Below the pieces are notes generated by a model. The model was given only the letters and a program-made list of their open reading frames with translations. It had not been told where the DNA came from and searched no databases. Of a stretch of 32,563 nt of DNA, positions 24,494-32,563 are shown one piece after another. Source of the stretch: Sphingobacteriaceae bacterium UBA6709 (GTDB taxonomy: Bacteria > Bacteroidota > Bacteroidia > Sphingobacteriales > Sphingobacteriaceae); the NCBI GenBank assembly GCA_002454425.1, contig DKIV01000046.1, forward strand, positions 1 through 32,563, read 5' to 3'. The position numbers were made by a program, and so were the translations under genes. How positions within the stretch are numbered: position 1 is the first letter of the stretch; every line of letters begins with the position of its first letter.

Positions 24494-25720
24494 ATGAAAA
24501 TATTATCTGTTTTTATTATGCTCATGACCCTTGTTAACGCAAGGGTCATGAGTCAGTTTAAGGCTCCCGCGAGCTCTGAAGAATGGTTGGCTTGCAAAAG
24601 CTATTATGCAACCTATCTCTTGTTAAAGGATACATCTTTCGCACAGCGTCTCTTCAGAGATGCCAATATGCAGAAGGCGTTGGACGCAAGGCAGCAACGA
24701 TTAAGGGCAGCAGCAGGTACCGGTAACCGGGATTTGCTGTCGGCTTTTAAGTGGTCTGATAGCGAGCTACGTGATATTCCCCTGCAGTTGGTTCGTGTTA
24801 TTGTCGCAGATGGCGCATCTGCGAAAGCGTATATTTCGGAGCTGCAATCCAGCGGTCGTTATGCTAGGGGCAAGGAAAACACCGCCGACTTCATGGCCGA
24901 AGCACTAAAGAAGGATATGCTGGCCGCGAATTACGCTCTGGATGTGTATGCCGGTGGAACAAAACCCAACTATCCTAATATCGACTCGCTTTCTTTGAAT
25001 GTTAAAAGTTCCGAATACGGTATCATCCTTCGCGAGGTCTTGTATGATCTTCAGGAGGATATCGCAAAAGATGGTACGTCGTATTTTGCAACAATGCGAG
25101 CAGCTATACGCTTTTTGGAGATCAATGATCGCTGGGACGCATCTTTGCTGGAACCGCTGACAGAAGGAGAAAACAGCAAAGCCTATCATGCCGTTGCGGG
25201 AACGGACTTTAAACGATATCCGTATTCATTGATCCTGGTGCTTGGTGCCGGACCTGAACAGCGGGATGTTAAGGTGTCTCCGCTAGGTATGATCACCTGC
25301 AGGAAGGCGGCTAAGCAGTACTTTGAGGGGCTTGCTCCCTTTATTCTGCTGTCGGGAGGTAGGGTGCATCCCTATAAGACCAAATACATTGAATCCCTGG
25401 AAATGAAACGTTATATGATGGAAGTCCTGGGAGTTCCGGAAGAAGCTTTGTTAATAGATCCGCAGGCACGTCATACGACAACAAATTTACGTAATGCCGC
25501 CCGGATATTGTTGGGTTATGGATTTCCGGCGGGTAAGAAATCCCTGATTACAAGCAGAGCCTTTCATATTGCCAGCGTCGATAAGATGGAGGCCCGATGT
25601 ATGAGGGAACTCGGCTACGTGCCTTATGTGCTTGGTAAGCGCATCGACGACCGAAGTGTTGAGTTTCTGCCCCGGCACGAGTCGTTGCGTATAGATCAGG
25701 ATGAGCCCCTTGACCCGTAA
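24494..25720 (+). CDS. Secreted DUF218 (YdcF/ElyC-like) protein
   Basis: A 408-aa exported protein. After a short signal peptide and about 220 residues of helical sequence with no recognised family comes a DUF218 domain (about 245-395). ILVLGAGP begins the nucleotide-binding-like fold; LLSGGRVHPYKTKYIESLEMKRYM, then GVPEEALLIDPQARHTTTNLRNA and SLITSRAFH are the family's hallmark strands and helices. DUF218 proteins in E. coli affect envelope and polysaccharide processes, but no enzymatic reaction is settled. It is third in the sus-type operon, 7 nt after susD. A perfect hairpin is embedded in its signal-peptide codons. The extra N-terminal half is longer than in typical DUF218 proteins. Confidence 0.85.
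   Translation: MKILSVFIMLMTLVNARVMSQFKAPASSEEWLACKSYYATYLLLKDTSFAQRLFRDANMQKALDARQQRLRAAAGTGNRDLLSAFKWSDSELRDIPLQLVRVIVADGASAKAYISELQSSGRYARGKENTADFMAEALKKDMLAANYALDVYAGGTKPNYPNIDSLSLNVKSSEYGIILREVLYDLQEDIAKDGTSYFATMRAAIRFLEINDRWDASLLEPLTEGENSKAYHAVAGTDFKRYPYSLILVLGAGPEQRDVKVSPLGMITCRKAAKQYFEGLAPFILLSGGRVHPYKTKYIESLEMKRYMMEVLGVPEEALLIDPQARHTTTNLRNAARILLGYGFPAGKKSLITSRAFHIASVDKMEARCMRELGYVPYVLGKRIDDRSVEFLPRHESLRIDQDEPLDP
24521..24552 (+). other. Perfect 12-bp hairpin in the first codons of the DUF218 gene
   Basis: CTCATGACCCTT (24521-24532) pairs exactly with AAGGGTCATGAG (24541-24552) around the 8-nt loop GTTAACGC; a G-U pair can extend it by one. It lies 35 nt past the susD stop and 27 nt inside the next gene, where codons for a signal peptide would otherwise be free to vary. 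Confidence 0.75.
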
Positions 25721-25749
25721 CGCGCATAAATCATTTAATAGATGTTCAA

Positions 25750-26634
25750 ATGAAGAAAATATTTATTGCGCTCCTTTGCGTAGTGTCAGCACTAGCGCAA
25801 GCGCAAGACTTTCGCGCCGCTCAGCGCCAGCTTGATGGCAACGCTCCGGGGGCACAAATACTCGTTGCTGCACACCGCGGCGACTGGCGTCATGCGCCTG
25901 AGAATAGCAGACAGGCAATAGAGAACGCCATTGCGATGGGGGTTCCCATTGTGGAGATTGATTTAAAGATGAGCAAAGATAGCGTGCTGGTCTTATGTCA
26001 CGATCAGACGATCGACAGAACCATGACCGGGAAAGGTAAAGTGTCAGATTTCTCTCTGGCTGAATTGCGTGCCATGTCGCTGAAGAACGGTCTGGGACGA
26101 GCTACCTTTCATAAGATCATAACCTTTGAAGAGTGTCTCCAGATCACCAAAGGGAAAGCGATTGTTGATGTTGATAAGGGTTACAGTTATTTGGGAAGGG
26201 TACTTGCGCTGCTGGCAAAATATAGGATGTATGATCAAGCCATCGTGAATGTTGATGACAATATTAGTTACGATGCACTATGTACCAGGTGGGGTATCAT
26301 TGATCCTGCCGTGCGTCTGATGCCGATTGTAAATCTGAATAAGGCATCCTATAAGGATGTGATTGATTCCTACAAAGCAAGAAGGAATACTGTTTTCCAA
26401 CCCGTTTTCTCTAAAGAAGATGCGGTTGCATTGCAATACATACGAAATGTGAAATTGGCTGGATATCAGGTGTGGATCAACTCTCTTTGGCCATCATTAA
26501 ATGCAGGGCATGATGATGATAGTGCTGTTGAGCTTAATAAGAAAGACGAAAGCTGGGGTTGGTTAATTCGGAACGGAGCGACAATTATACAGTCTGACAG
26601 ACCCGCCGATCTTCTCAAGTATTTACATCAATAA
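25750..26634 (+). CDS. Secreted glycerophosphodiester phosphodiesterase family protein
   Basis: A 294-aa exported GDPD-family enzyme that hydrolyses phosphodiesters such as glycerophosphoinositol or glycerophosphocholine to an alcohol and glycerol-3-phosphate. The signal peptide ends ALAQAQ. The active-site pattern is present: H42-R-G, E51-N-S, E69-x-D71, and H84-D85, together with the metal and acid/base residues of the TIM barrel. The second acidic position IVDVDKG has Asp where many members have Glu. It is 29 nt behind DUF218 and 8 nt before GH92, inside the same operon. Its placement beside a GH92 enzyme suggests a phosphate-bearing glycan or glycolipid head group; the exact substrate is inference. 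Confidence 0.92.
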   Translation: MKKIFIALLCVVSALAQAQDFRAAQRQLDGNAPGAQILVAAHRGDWRHAPENSRQAIENAIAMGVPIVEIDLKMSKDSVLVLCHDQTIDRTMTGKGKVSDFSLAELRAMSLKNGLGRATFHKIITFEECLQITKGKAIVDVDKGYSYLGRVLALLAKYRMYDQAIVNVDDNISYDALCTRWGIIDPAVRLMPIVNLNKASYKDVIDSYKARRNTVFQPVFSKEDAVALQYIRNVKLAGYQVWINSLWPSLNAGHDDDSAVELNKKDESWGWLIRNGATIIQSDRPADLLKYLHQ

Positions 26635-26642
26635 CGCTTTAT

Positions 26643-28682
26643 ATGATAAAAAGAATAATTGTTGTGTTGAGTTTCCTTTCGTCATCTATGCTTATGGCGC
26701 AGGAAAGCACAGAAATGGTAAACGTATTTCTTGGTTCTTCAGGTGATCACGGACAGATGTCGCCGGGGGCATCCGCTCCCTTTCACCAGATGAACATTGT
26801 TCCTTTGACCGATCCGGGATTGCATACCGGATATGAGCATCTGGCAAAGAATATTTTGGGCTTTACGCATAATCGCTTCGAGGGAGTGGGTTGTCGGGGT
26901 GCCGGTGGTCTTTTTCTTGTGCGTCCTTTTATTGGTGAAGATCATCCGGCTAAACCTCTGTATAAGGTTTCGGAACATGCTGAACCTGGGTTCTATAGCG
27001 TGAAGCTACGCGAGGGATTGCAGGCGGGATTTGCTGTGAACGGGAATTTTGGTATTCACGAGTATTTATTTCCGCCAGGAAAAAAGGGACTGACTTTAGA
27101 CCTTCATCATGCCTTTAATCAAGCCTTCGTCAGTAATGAATACATTATCAGTGAAGGAGTAGTTTCAGGTAAGATCCGTGCCCGAACGACCTGTAGTGTA
27201 GGAATATATACTATTTATTATGCGATTGCTGTAGATGGACATCGTAATTGGTTTCCACAGGGCGATACCCTTATGATGCCGCTGTCAGATGCTGCGCAAA
27301 AAGTGCAGCTTCGCATAGCGTTCTCTGCTGTTGATACCGCGCACGCGCTGGCCTGCTTACGTAAAAATAGACAGGAAAGTCTCGCTTCCGTACGGCGGCA
27401 TGCACGGGGCGATTGGAATACAATGCTATCCGGAATACGTGTGCAGGGGAGGGATAAAGAACGAATAAAGCTTTTCTATTCATTGTTATATCGTGTTATG
27501 CAATCGCCATACAAGATTTCAGAATCGGATGGCAACTACAGAGGAACCGATGGTCTGCTGCATCATGCAGCGGGCGCCAGATATCACGGTTGGGCGGTGT
27601 GGGACAACTTTAAAACTCAGCTACCCTTACTGGAGTTAATGTATCCAGCCCTGTATCAGGATATCGTTTCTTCCATCGCCGGGCTTTATAAATACGGTAA
27701 GTATGACTTTGCAGGGCCTCAGGAACCAGCAAATTCGGTACGTACTGAACATAGTGCCGTGGTGTTATTAGACGCGCTACGTAAAGGGTACGATATTCAT
27801 CTGGATGATATCAAAGATTCGTTGGAGCATGATACCAGTAGCTTTGATTTCAGTAAACCCGACAAGTATCTGGAGGGGGCCTATGATCTATGGGCAATGA
27901 GCAAGCTCGATACGGCTCAGCGGGCTCATTATCTTGCGAGGGCCGCTGGTTGGAAAGTAGTGTGGGATCGTGATTTTAAGGATCTTACAAAGAATGATGT
28001 AGACCGTATGTCGGCGCGCAACATGTATCAGGGCACCATCCGACAGTATCGCTGGAATGTTCCTTACGATGTGAAAGGACTCATTGACGCGGCAGGAGGC
28101 AAGCAGGCATTTACATCGCAGTTGGACGATTTCTTCGATAATTTCTATTTCAATCGAGCTAACGAACCCGATATCGAATCGCCGACCTTATATTACGCCA
28201 GCGCAAGGCCATGGAAGTATCAGCAATTGGTGCACCAGCTGGCGGTAGATACCGTGGTACAATATTATTTTAACGACAACAGTCGCGGCATCGATCCTTT
28301 TATTGATCGGATATATAAGAATGAGCCCAAGGCCTTTATACGTACCATGGACGATGATGCCGGGGCGATGTCGGCGTGGTTTATCCTTACCGCTCTTGGT
28401 CTGCATCAGCCTTTAGTGGGTGCACCGGTCTATTATCTGAACGTTCCTTTGTTTCCAGAACTACATTTGCAGAATGGGGGGCGCCCTTTTGTAATCAAAG
28501 TAAAGAATTTTTCTGATAGCAGCCCTTTTATAAAACGCGTAAGCCTTAATGGACGTGATCTTGGCCGACTTTGGTTAACGCATGAAGAAATACGAAAGGG
28601 CGGGGAGCTCCTTATTGAGAGTTCCAGTCGGCCTTCGACCTATGGCAACAATAATCTTTGGGTCTCTGAGATGCAAGATTGA
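26643..28682 (+). CDS. GH92 family glycosidase (alpha-mannosidase-like)
   Basis: A 679-aa exported enzyme of GH92, a calcium-dependent exo-alpha-mannosidase family, somewhat shorter than usual. The signal peptide ends MLMAQ. Family landmarks are FYSLLYRVMQSP, GNYRGTDG, YHGWAVWDNFKTQLPLLEL, YQGTIRQYRWNVPYDVKGL, NEPDIE (about 506-511, containing the expected catalytic Glu), DDDAGAMSAWF (about 569-579, expected catalytic base region) and GRPFVIKVKNFSDSSPFIKRVSLNG. Several positions differ from typical members: NEPDHH is NEPDIE here, and the GTGCPDxGD-type metal region reads GVGCRGAGG. So the specificity may not be standard alpha-1,2-mannose. It is the last gene of the operon, followed by a terminator. 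Confidence 0.9.
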   Translation: MIKRIIVVLSFLSSSMLMAQESTEMVNVFLGSSGDHGQMSPGASAPFHQMNIVPLTDPGLHTGYEHLAKNILGFTHNRFEGVGCRGAGGLFLVRPFIGEDHPAKPLYKVSEHAEPGFYSVKLREGLQAGFAVNGNFGIHEYLFPPGKKGLTLDLHHAFNQAFVSNEYIISEGVVSGKIRARTTCSVGIYTIYYAIAVDGHRNWFPQGDTLMMPLSDAAQKVQLRIAFSAVDTAHALACLRKNRQESLASVRRHARGDWNTMLSGIRVQGRDKERIKLFYSLLYRVMQSPYKISESDGNYRGTDGLLHHAAGARYHGWAVWDNFKTQLPLLELMYPALYQDIVSSIAGLYKYGKYDFAGPQEPANSVRTEHSAVVLLDALRKGYDIHLDDIKDSLEHDTSSFDFSKPDKYLEGAYDLWAMSKLDTAQRAHYLARAAGWKVVWDRDFKDLTKNDVDRMSARNMYQGTIRQYRWNVPYDVKGLIDAAGGKQAFTSQLDDFFDNFYFNRANEPDIESPTLYYASARPWKYQQLVHQLAVDTVVQYYFNDNSRGIDPFIDRIYKNEPKAFIRTMDDDAGAMSAWFILTALGLHQPLVGAPVYYLNVPLFPELHLQNGGRPFVIKVKNFSDSSPFIKRVSLNGRDLGRLWLTHEEIRKGGELLIESSSRPSTYGNNNLWVSEMQD

Positions 28683-28698
28683 TTTCCTGCAACAACAA

Positions 28699-28728
28699 AA
28701 AAGCCGGCAACATAAGCTGCCGGCCTTT
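28699..28728. terminator. Terminator between GH92 and TonB receptor genes
   Basis: GCCGGCA (28703-28709) pairs with TGCCGGC (28718-28724), flanked by an A-run on the left and CTTT on the right. It lies between convergent stop codons (28682 and 28773) and probably serves both strands, although the T-run on plus is short. Confidence 0.65.
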
Positions 28729-28772
28729 ACTTATGAAGAGTGATAAGGCTCAGGAGGTGATCAAATTATATA

Positions 28773-31154
28773 TTAGAAGCGATAAGCAACGGATAAACGG
28801 AAGTTACGTGGTGATTCTGCTTGCCAGTAGTAATAGGTGCCGTATGCGGCTCCACTATAAAGATACTTGTCAAGAATGTTGAATATATTTCCCGTAACTC
28901 TGAATTTGCTGTTTTCCCAAAACAATCCCCCGTCAAGACGGAAGTAAGAAGGTAAATCCCTTTGGGTGCTTGCTGCCCAGGTCCAGGTGCTGCGACCATC
29001 CTGGAAGTTGAAGCCTGCAGACACTCCGGCGCCCTTCAATGAACCCTGTTGTATTTTATAAGTTAACCAGGCATTTAAGTTGTGTTTGGCGTAGCCGGCG
29101 ATCTTTGTTCCCGCGGCTATTTCCGAGCCGAACTCATCTTTAATGGTCTTCGTGTTTTCGTAATCGGTAAGGGCATAGTTAGCAACGAGGTTCAGACCCC
29201 TTGCGATTTCACCCCTTACATCAAGCTCAATACCCATAGCACGACTTTGACCGATGTCAATCATTTCCGGATTGTTGATACTCCAGTTAGGACCTTGCGC
29301 TAGCTGGTTGTTCTTTAAGATGCGATAAAGGGAGATGGTGCTATTCCATTTGCTTTCAAACCAATCTCTTTTGATCCCGAACTCGATGTTATTGCCGGTA
29401 ATTGGTTTTGCTTTTTCTCCTCCCGCAACAAGGCCTGCCTGAGGTAGAAATGTCTGATCATATAGTCCGTAAATGGAAGTATTGTGATCGAGAGAAACAC
29501 TGAGTCCTAGGCGGGGAGTGAACTTTTTAGAATCATCTTTATCTGTAGCACTTCCTTGATTCAAGAAGGTGTAGCGACCTGCCAGGGTCAGGCGTACTCT
29601 ATTTTCAAAGAATCCGAGTTCATCCTGAATATATAGACCTGTATATTGCTCGTAGGTGGTGCTTGCCGCCCGGTCTTTAACGCTTTTAGACCTGTCGAAG
29701 GTAGGAATTCCGTTGGCCGGGGTGCCGTAGTCCGGATTATTAACATCAAAAGGATCCGTATCTGTGTCGAGAGCAAAAGACTGTCCCCAGTCATACCAAC
29801 CTTGTTTCTTGCCGTAATCAATACCTGCAAGAACACGATGTTTAACCATGCCGGTTTCGAATTCGCCATTTACGAACGCCTGTGCAAAACGATAATCGAG
29901 GATGGCGTCGAAATTATAAAGTCTTCTGATTATAGTACCATCAGGATTTACCGCGTCAGGCCATACGTCTGAAGATATCTGTTTATTGTTAAAGTATGAT
30001 GTTTGAGCCGTAAACTTCCACTTCTCGTTAAACTTATGCTGGAAGTTAAGGAATGCGCTATGATCATCTACATTGGTGGGTTTAATTCCCGGATTACTAA
30101 ATGTGAATTTACGGGGAAGTACCGCATAATCTTGTGTATGGAATACATAGGCGGATCCGATATCTGACATATTTACGCGCTGATAAGTGTATTCAGCAGT
30201 AAGTGATGTGTTTTCATTGAATTTGTACGTTAATACCGGAGCGACAATGTATCTATCGTTAAATTCGAAAGCTCTGAATGAACGTTTGTTCTGTCCCATG
30301 ACATTCAGGCGGTAAAGTAACTTACCTGATTTATCAGCCTTACCATCAAGATCCACCGATGCGCGGTACATATCATAGCTACCTACCGTAACGTTGGCTT
30401 CACCGTTGAAGTCGCGACCTGTAGGTTTTTTTGTAACTACGTTATAGATACCGGCAGGCTCACCATTCGACATCATGAAGCCCGCCGGTCCCTTCACAAA
30501 CTCAATATGATCAACAAAGCTCATATCTTCGTTTAAAGGTCCCCAGTCAGATGTTACATTGAAGCCATTTCTGAAGGCTCCCGCGCGCGTGCCACGCATG
30601 TTTATACGGGTATAGATATCGCCCCAGTGCTCCAAACGAGTGGCGCCACTAACGTTTCTTGTAACCCCGTCGGCCATGTTGATCACCTGCTGATCAGCGA
30701 GTGTGGCAGAGGTAATGATCTGAATGTTTTGAGGAATCTCCACGAGAGGTTCGTCAAGACGCAGACTGTTCGAAGGTCTGTCGACTTTATATTTGTTTTT
30801 GGTAGTGGAGACAATAACCTCATCAAGTTCACCGGAACTCTCATTTAGAGTGAAGTCGACGGTAGCCGTTTCTCCCGCCTTAATCACGGTCTGCTTCTCC
30901 AGTGATTGTAAGCCAATCGCGCTTACTTTGATGGTATATGTGCCTGGCTTTATTCTGTTTAGCTGATAGAAGCCATCGTCGTCAGTCATCACCTGCAATT
31001 TACCCGGGCTTAGTGAAATGGTTACAAGCGCGGCTGCTTTCTGGTTTGAAGTGACAATTTTTCCTTTTAACGTTCCTGTTTGTTGCGCCATTAACAGCAA
31101 TGGCGAAAGAAACAAGAAGATAAATAATAATTTAGTAGTAGAGGTTTTTTTCAT
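28773..31154 (-). CDS. TonB-dependent siderophore-type receptor
   Basis: A 793-aa outer membrane receptor. Signal peptide (about 1-23), then a CarboxypepD_reg-like domain (about 27-108, TLKGKIVTSNQKAAALVTISL), the plug (about 130-240) with VEIPQNIQIITSATLADQQ and NMRGTRAGAFRNGFNV, and FVKGPAGFMMSNGEPAGIYNVVTKKPTG, the signature of FhuA/FpvA-type (TIGR01783) siderophore receptors. The barrel ends in an aromatic residue (LSVAYRF). It is a monocistronic minus gene. No Fur-type operator, siderophore biosynthesis gene or ABC transporter is seen beside it, so the ligand (iron siderophore versus another metal complex) is unproven. Confidence 0.93.
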   Translation of the reverse strand: MKKTSTTKLLFIFLFLSPLLLMAQQTGTLKGKIVTSNQKAAALVTISLSPGKLQVMTDDDGFYQLNRIKPGTYTIKVSAIGLQSLEKQTVIKAGETATVDFTLNESSGELDEVIVSTTKNKYKVDRPSNSLRLDEPLVEIPQNIQIITSATLADQQVINMADGVTRNVSGATRLEHWGDIYTRINMRGTRAGAFRNGFNVTSDWGPLNEDMSFVDHIEFVKGPAGFMMSNGEPAGIYNVVTKKPTGRDFNGEANVTVGSYDMYRASVDLDGKADKSGKLLYRLNVMGQNKRSFRAFEFNDRYIVAPVLTYKFNENTSLTAEYTYQRVNMSDIGSAYVFHTQDYAVLPRKFTFSNPGIKPTNVDDHSAFLNFQHKFNEKWKFTAQTSYFNNKQISSDVWPDAVNPDGTIIRRLYNFDAILDYRFAQAFVNGEFETGMVKHRVLAGIDYGKKQGWYDWGQSFALDTDTDPFDVNNPDYGTPANGIPTFDRSKSVKDRAASTTYEQYTGLYIQDELGFFENRVRLTLAGRYTFLNQGSATDKDDSKKFTPRLGLSVSLDHNTSIYGLYDQTFLPQAGLVAGGEKAKPITGNNIEFGIKRDWFESKWNSTISLYRILKNNQLAQGPNWSINNPEMIDIGQSRAMGIELDVRGEIARGLNLVANYALTDYENTKTIKDEFGSEIAAGTKIAGYAKHNLNAWLTYKIQQGSLKGAGVSAGFNFQDGRSTWTWAASTQRDLPSYFRLDGGLFWENSKFRVTGNIFNILDKYLYSGAAYGTYYYWQAESPRNFRLSVAYRF

Positions 31155-31284
31155 TATTTGGATTGAATCTAAATTGTGGCAAATAAATGAAGTTTTTTTG
31201 AATTATAAAAATATTTCTTTGAAGGAATTTCGTTCATCGAAGTAGGGTAATCAATTTAGGATAAGCAAGTATGCTAAGAAGGCT

Positions 31285-31292
31285 TATCTTTG
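31285..31292 (+). promoter_or_regulatory. Candidate -7 box of the GT4 gene
   Basis: TATCTTTG matches TAnnTTTG and ends 14 nt before the ATG at 31307. No good -33 TTG at the expected place. It overlaps the open frame from ATG 31271, which is a reason to prefer 31307. Confidence 0.35.
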
Positions 31293-31306
31293 TTGATACC
31301 GTATCT

Positions 31307-32287
31307 ATGAAAGTTGTTATTATTTCGCATTTTGTAATTCCGGCCGTTAACTACGGTGGTACCGAGCGTGTGATCTGGTGGTTGGGAAAGGCACTGAACG
31401 ATCTGGGGCATCAGGTAGTTTATTTATGTGGAGCTGGATCATCTTGTCCGTTTGCAGAAGTGTTGCCGCTTGATCTGAGTCGCTCTCTGGATGATCAGAT
31501 TCCACAAGATGCTGATATTGTTCATTTGCACGGTGACTACGATCGGCCTCGCAATTTCCCTTTTTTGCTTACTGTTCACGGTAACGTTGATGACGTTGTA
31601 TATCCAGTCAACACCGTATTTGTTTCTGAAGATCATGCTCAGCGCCACGGGTCATCCGCATTCGTGTACAACGGGCTGGATTTTGAAGATTATGGCCTGC
31701 CTGATCTACATCAAAAAGATGATTATTTTCATTTCTTAGGCAAGGCGGCGTGGCGTGTAAAGAATGTGAAAGGCGCCATCAGGGTGGCAGAAAAAAGCGG
31801 CAACAAGTTAATAGTTGTGGGCGGTACGCGGCTGAATCTCAAGATGGGCTTTCGGTTCACCATGAATCCCAGAATCAGATTCCGGGGTATGCTTGGTGGA
31901 GAGGCTAAAAATGCTGTTTTAAGAAAATCTCGGGGTCTTGTGTTCCCGGTGCGTTGGTTTGAGCCTTTCGGTTTGGCCTTGATAGAAAGTATGTATTATG
32001 GGTGCCCGGTATTTGGAACACCTTATGGCTCCCTTCCTGAACTAGTTCCACCGCAGGTGGGACTGCTTAGCGCGAGTGCTGATGAGCTCGCATATGGTTT
32101 GAAACATGCCAGCGATTATTCGCCAGAGATATGTCACGAATATGTGCGGGACAACTTCTCCTCCCGGAATATGGCGTTAAAATATATTAGCTATTATGAA
32201 AGGGTAATTCATGGGGAATCAATAAACTCCGGGTTGCCGACAAATACCGTAAAACCAGAGGGGAAATTTCTGCCCTGGGAATCCTGA
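31307..32287 (+). CDS. GT4-type glycosyltransferase
   Basis: A 326-aa cytoplasmic glycosyltransferase of the GT-B, GT4 type, short for the family. The N-terminal half begins KVVIISHFVIPAVNYGGTERVIWWLGKAL, the acceptor-side fold with the GGxE-like loop. The C-terminal half has FLGKAAWRVKNVKGAI and the donor motif EPFGLALIESMYYGCPV, whose EPFGL...E pair binds the nucleotide sugar. The start at ATG 31307 gives a clean first beta strand; an upstream ATG at 31271 adds 12 residues that overlap a promoter-like box. It stands alone at the end of the window, so the glycan it builds is unknown; it is divergent from the TonB receptor. Confidence 0.9.
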   Translation: MKVVIISHFVIPAVNYGGTERVIWWLGKALNDLGHQVVYLCGAGSSCPFAEVLPLDLSRSLDDQIPQDADIVHLHGDYDRPRNFPFLLTVHGNVDDVVYPVNTVFVSEDHAQRHGSSAFVYNGLDFEDYGLPDLHQKDDYFHFLGKAAWRVKNVKGAIRVAEKSGNKLIVVGGTRLNLKMGFRFTMNPRIRFRGMLGGEAKNAVLRKSRGLVFPVRWFEPFGLALIESMYYGCPVFGTPYGSLPELVPPQVGLLSASADELAYGLKHASDYSPEICHEYVRDNFSSRNMALKYISYYERVIHGESINSGLPTNTVKPEGKFLPWES

Positions 32288-32563
32288 TCAGGGCTAAGCC
32301 AGCATCAATTCTAGAGTAGCTTAAGTAGCTGCATCAAAGTTACCACAAAAGCGATGTCCATGACTGGAGAATACCCTTATTTCATCGGTAGTTCGTTTTG
32401 CTGAATGTGCCTTTCAGTACGATTTTAATAGCTCAACTTCGTTTTTTCCGCGAAGCCTTCGTTTTTCTTTTCCTTGAGTTTCCTGAAACCTTCGACTTTT
32501 GCTGATGGTGAGGACTGGAAGGGTACGAGTTACCTACCTGGTTCGAGACTGACTCGGAACAGA
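32288..32563. other. Right flank, with a possible partial gene end on minus
   Basis: No complete gene. On the minus strand an open frame enters from the window edge (32562) and stops at 32433-32435. The readable residues form a basic, low-complexity tail (SSPHHQQKSKVSGNSRKRKT, then KASRKKRS), of the sort that ends nucleic-acid-binding proteins. It could be the C-terminus of a gene that lies mainly outside the window, or chance. No terminator was seen between it and the GT4 gene. Confidence 0.35.

Noticed and set aside
31155..31270. Fur-type operator before the siderophore-type receptor
   Set aside because: No palindromic GATAAT-type arrangement could be found in the upstream region, so iron control is not claimed.

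Overview
The window reads as a chromosomal segment of a Bacteroidota bacterium, most likely Sphingobacteriaceae (Pedobacter-like). The evidence is a SusC/SusD pair, a DUF4270 lipoprotein beside a kelch lipoprotein, a one-domain 'glycogen/starch synthase' divergent from panC-panD, many lipoproteins, and promoters of the Bacteroidota type (TTTG, about 20 nt, TAnnTTTG). Species cannot be fixed from sequence alone.

Layout. 1-1112 has no convincing gene; it holds a large imperfect palindrome built from TACCCT/AGGGTA motifs and a separate hairpin behind glmS. 1113-2948 (minus) is glmS. 2949-3639 is regulatory. 3640-6082 (plus) is a DUF4270 lipoprotein and a kelch lipoprotein, closed by a terminator. 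6243-7243 (minus) is a Nudix hydrolase and a LOG-family phosphoribohydrolase. 7341-8162 (minus) is an N-terminal-only glycogen synthase homologue, divergent from panC and panD (8327-9614, plus). 9860-13271 is a two-gene set of a TlpA-like thioredoxin lipoprotein and an M1 aminopeptidase lipoprotein, followed by a SnoaL-like lipoprotein. A small holin-4-type membrane protein is on minus at 13865-14197. 14402-19355 is the core operon rimP-nusA-infB. 19713-28682 is a five-gene glycan-uptake locus: susC, susD, a DUF218 protein, a secreted glycerophosphodiester phosphodiesterase and a GH92 glycosidase. 28773-31154 (minus) is a TonB-dependent siderophore-type receptor, and 31307-32287 (plus) a GT4 glycosyltransferase.

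How the parts work together. glmS, panC/panD and rimP-nusA-infB are housekeeping genes for amino-sugar precursors, coenzyme A precursors and transcription/translation. The susC-to-GH92 set looks like one transcription unit that imports and trims a glycan; the phosphodiesterase suggests a phosphate-linked substrate such as a glycerophospho- or phosphoinositol-mannoside, which is inference.

Most worth a second look: the probable pseudoenzyme beside panC, a 17-bp perfect hairpin at the very 5' end of the predicted rimP-nusA-infB transcript, the GH92/phosphodiesterase locus with altered GH92 motifs, a perfect hairpin just behind susD, and the palindromic island at the left end.
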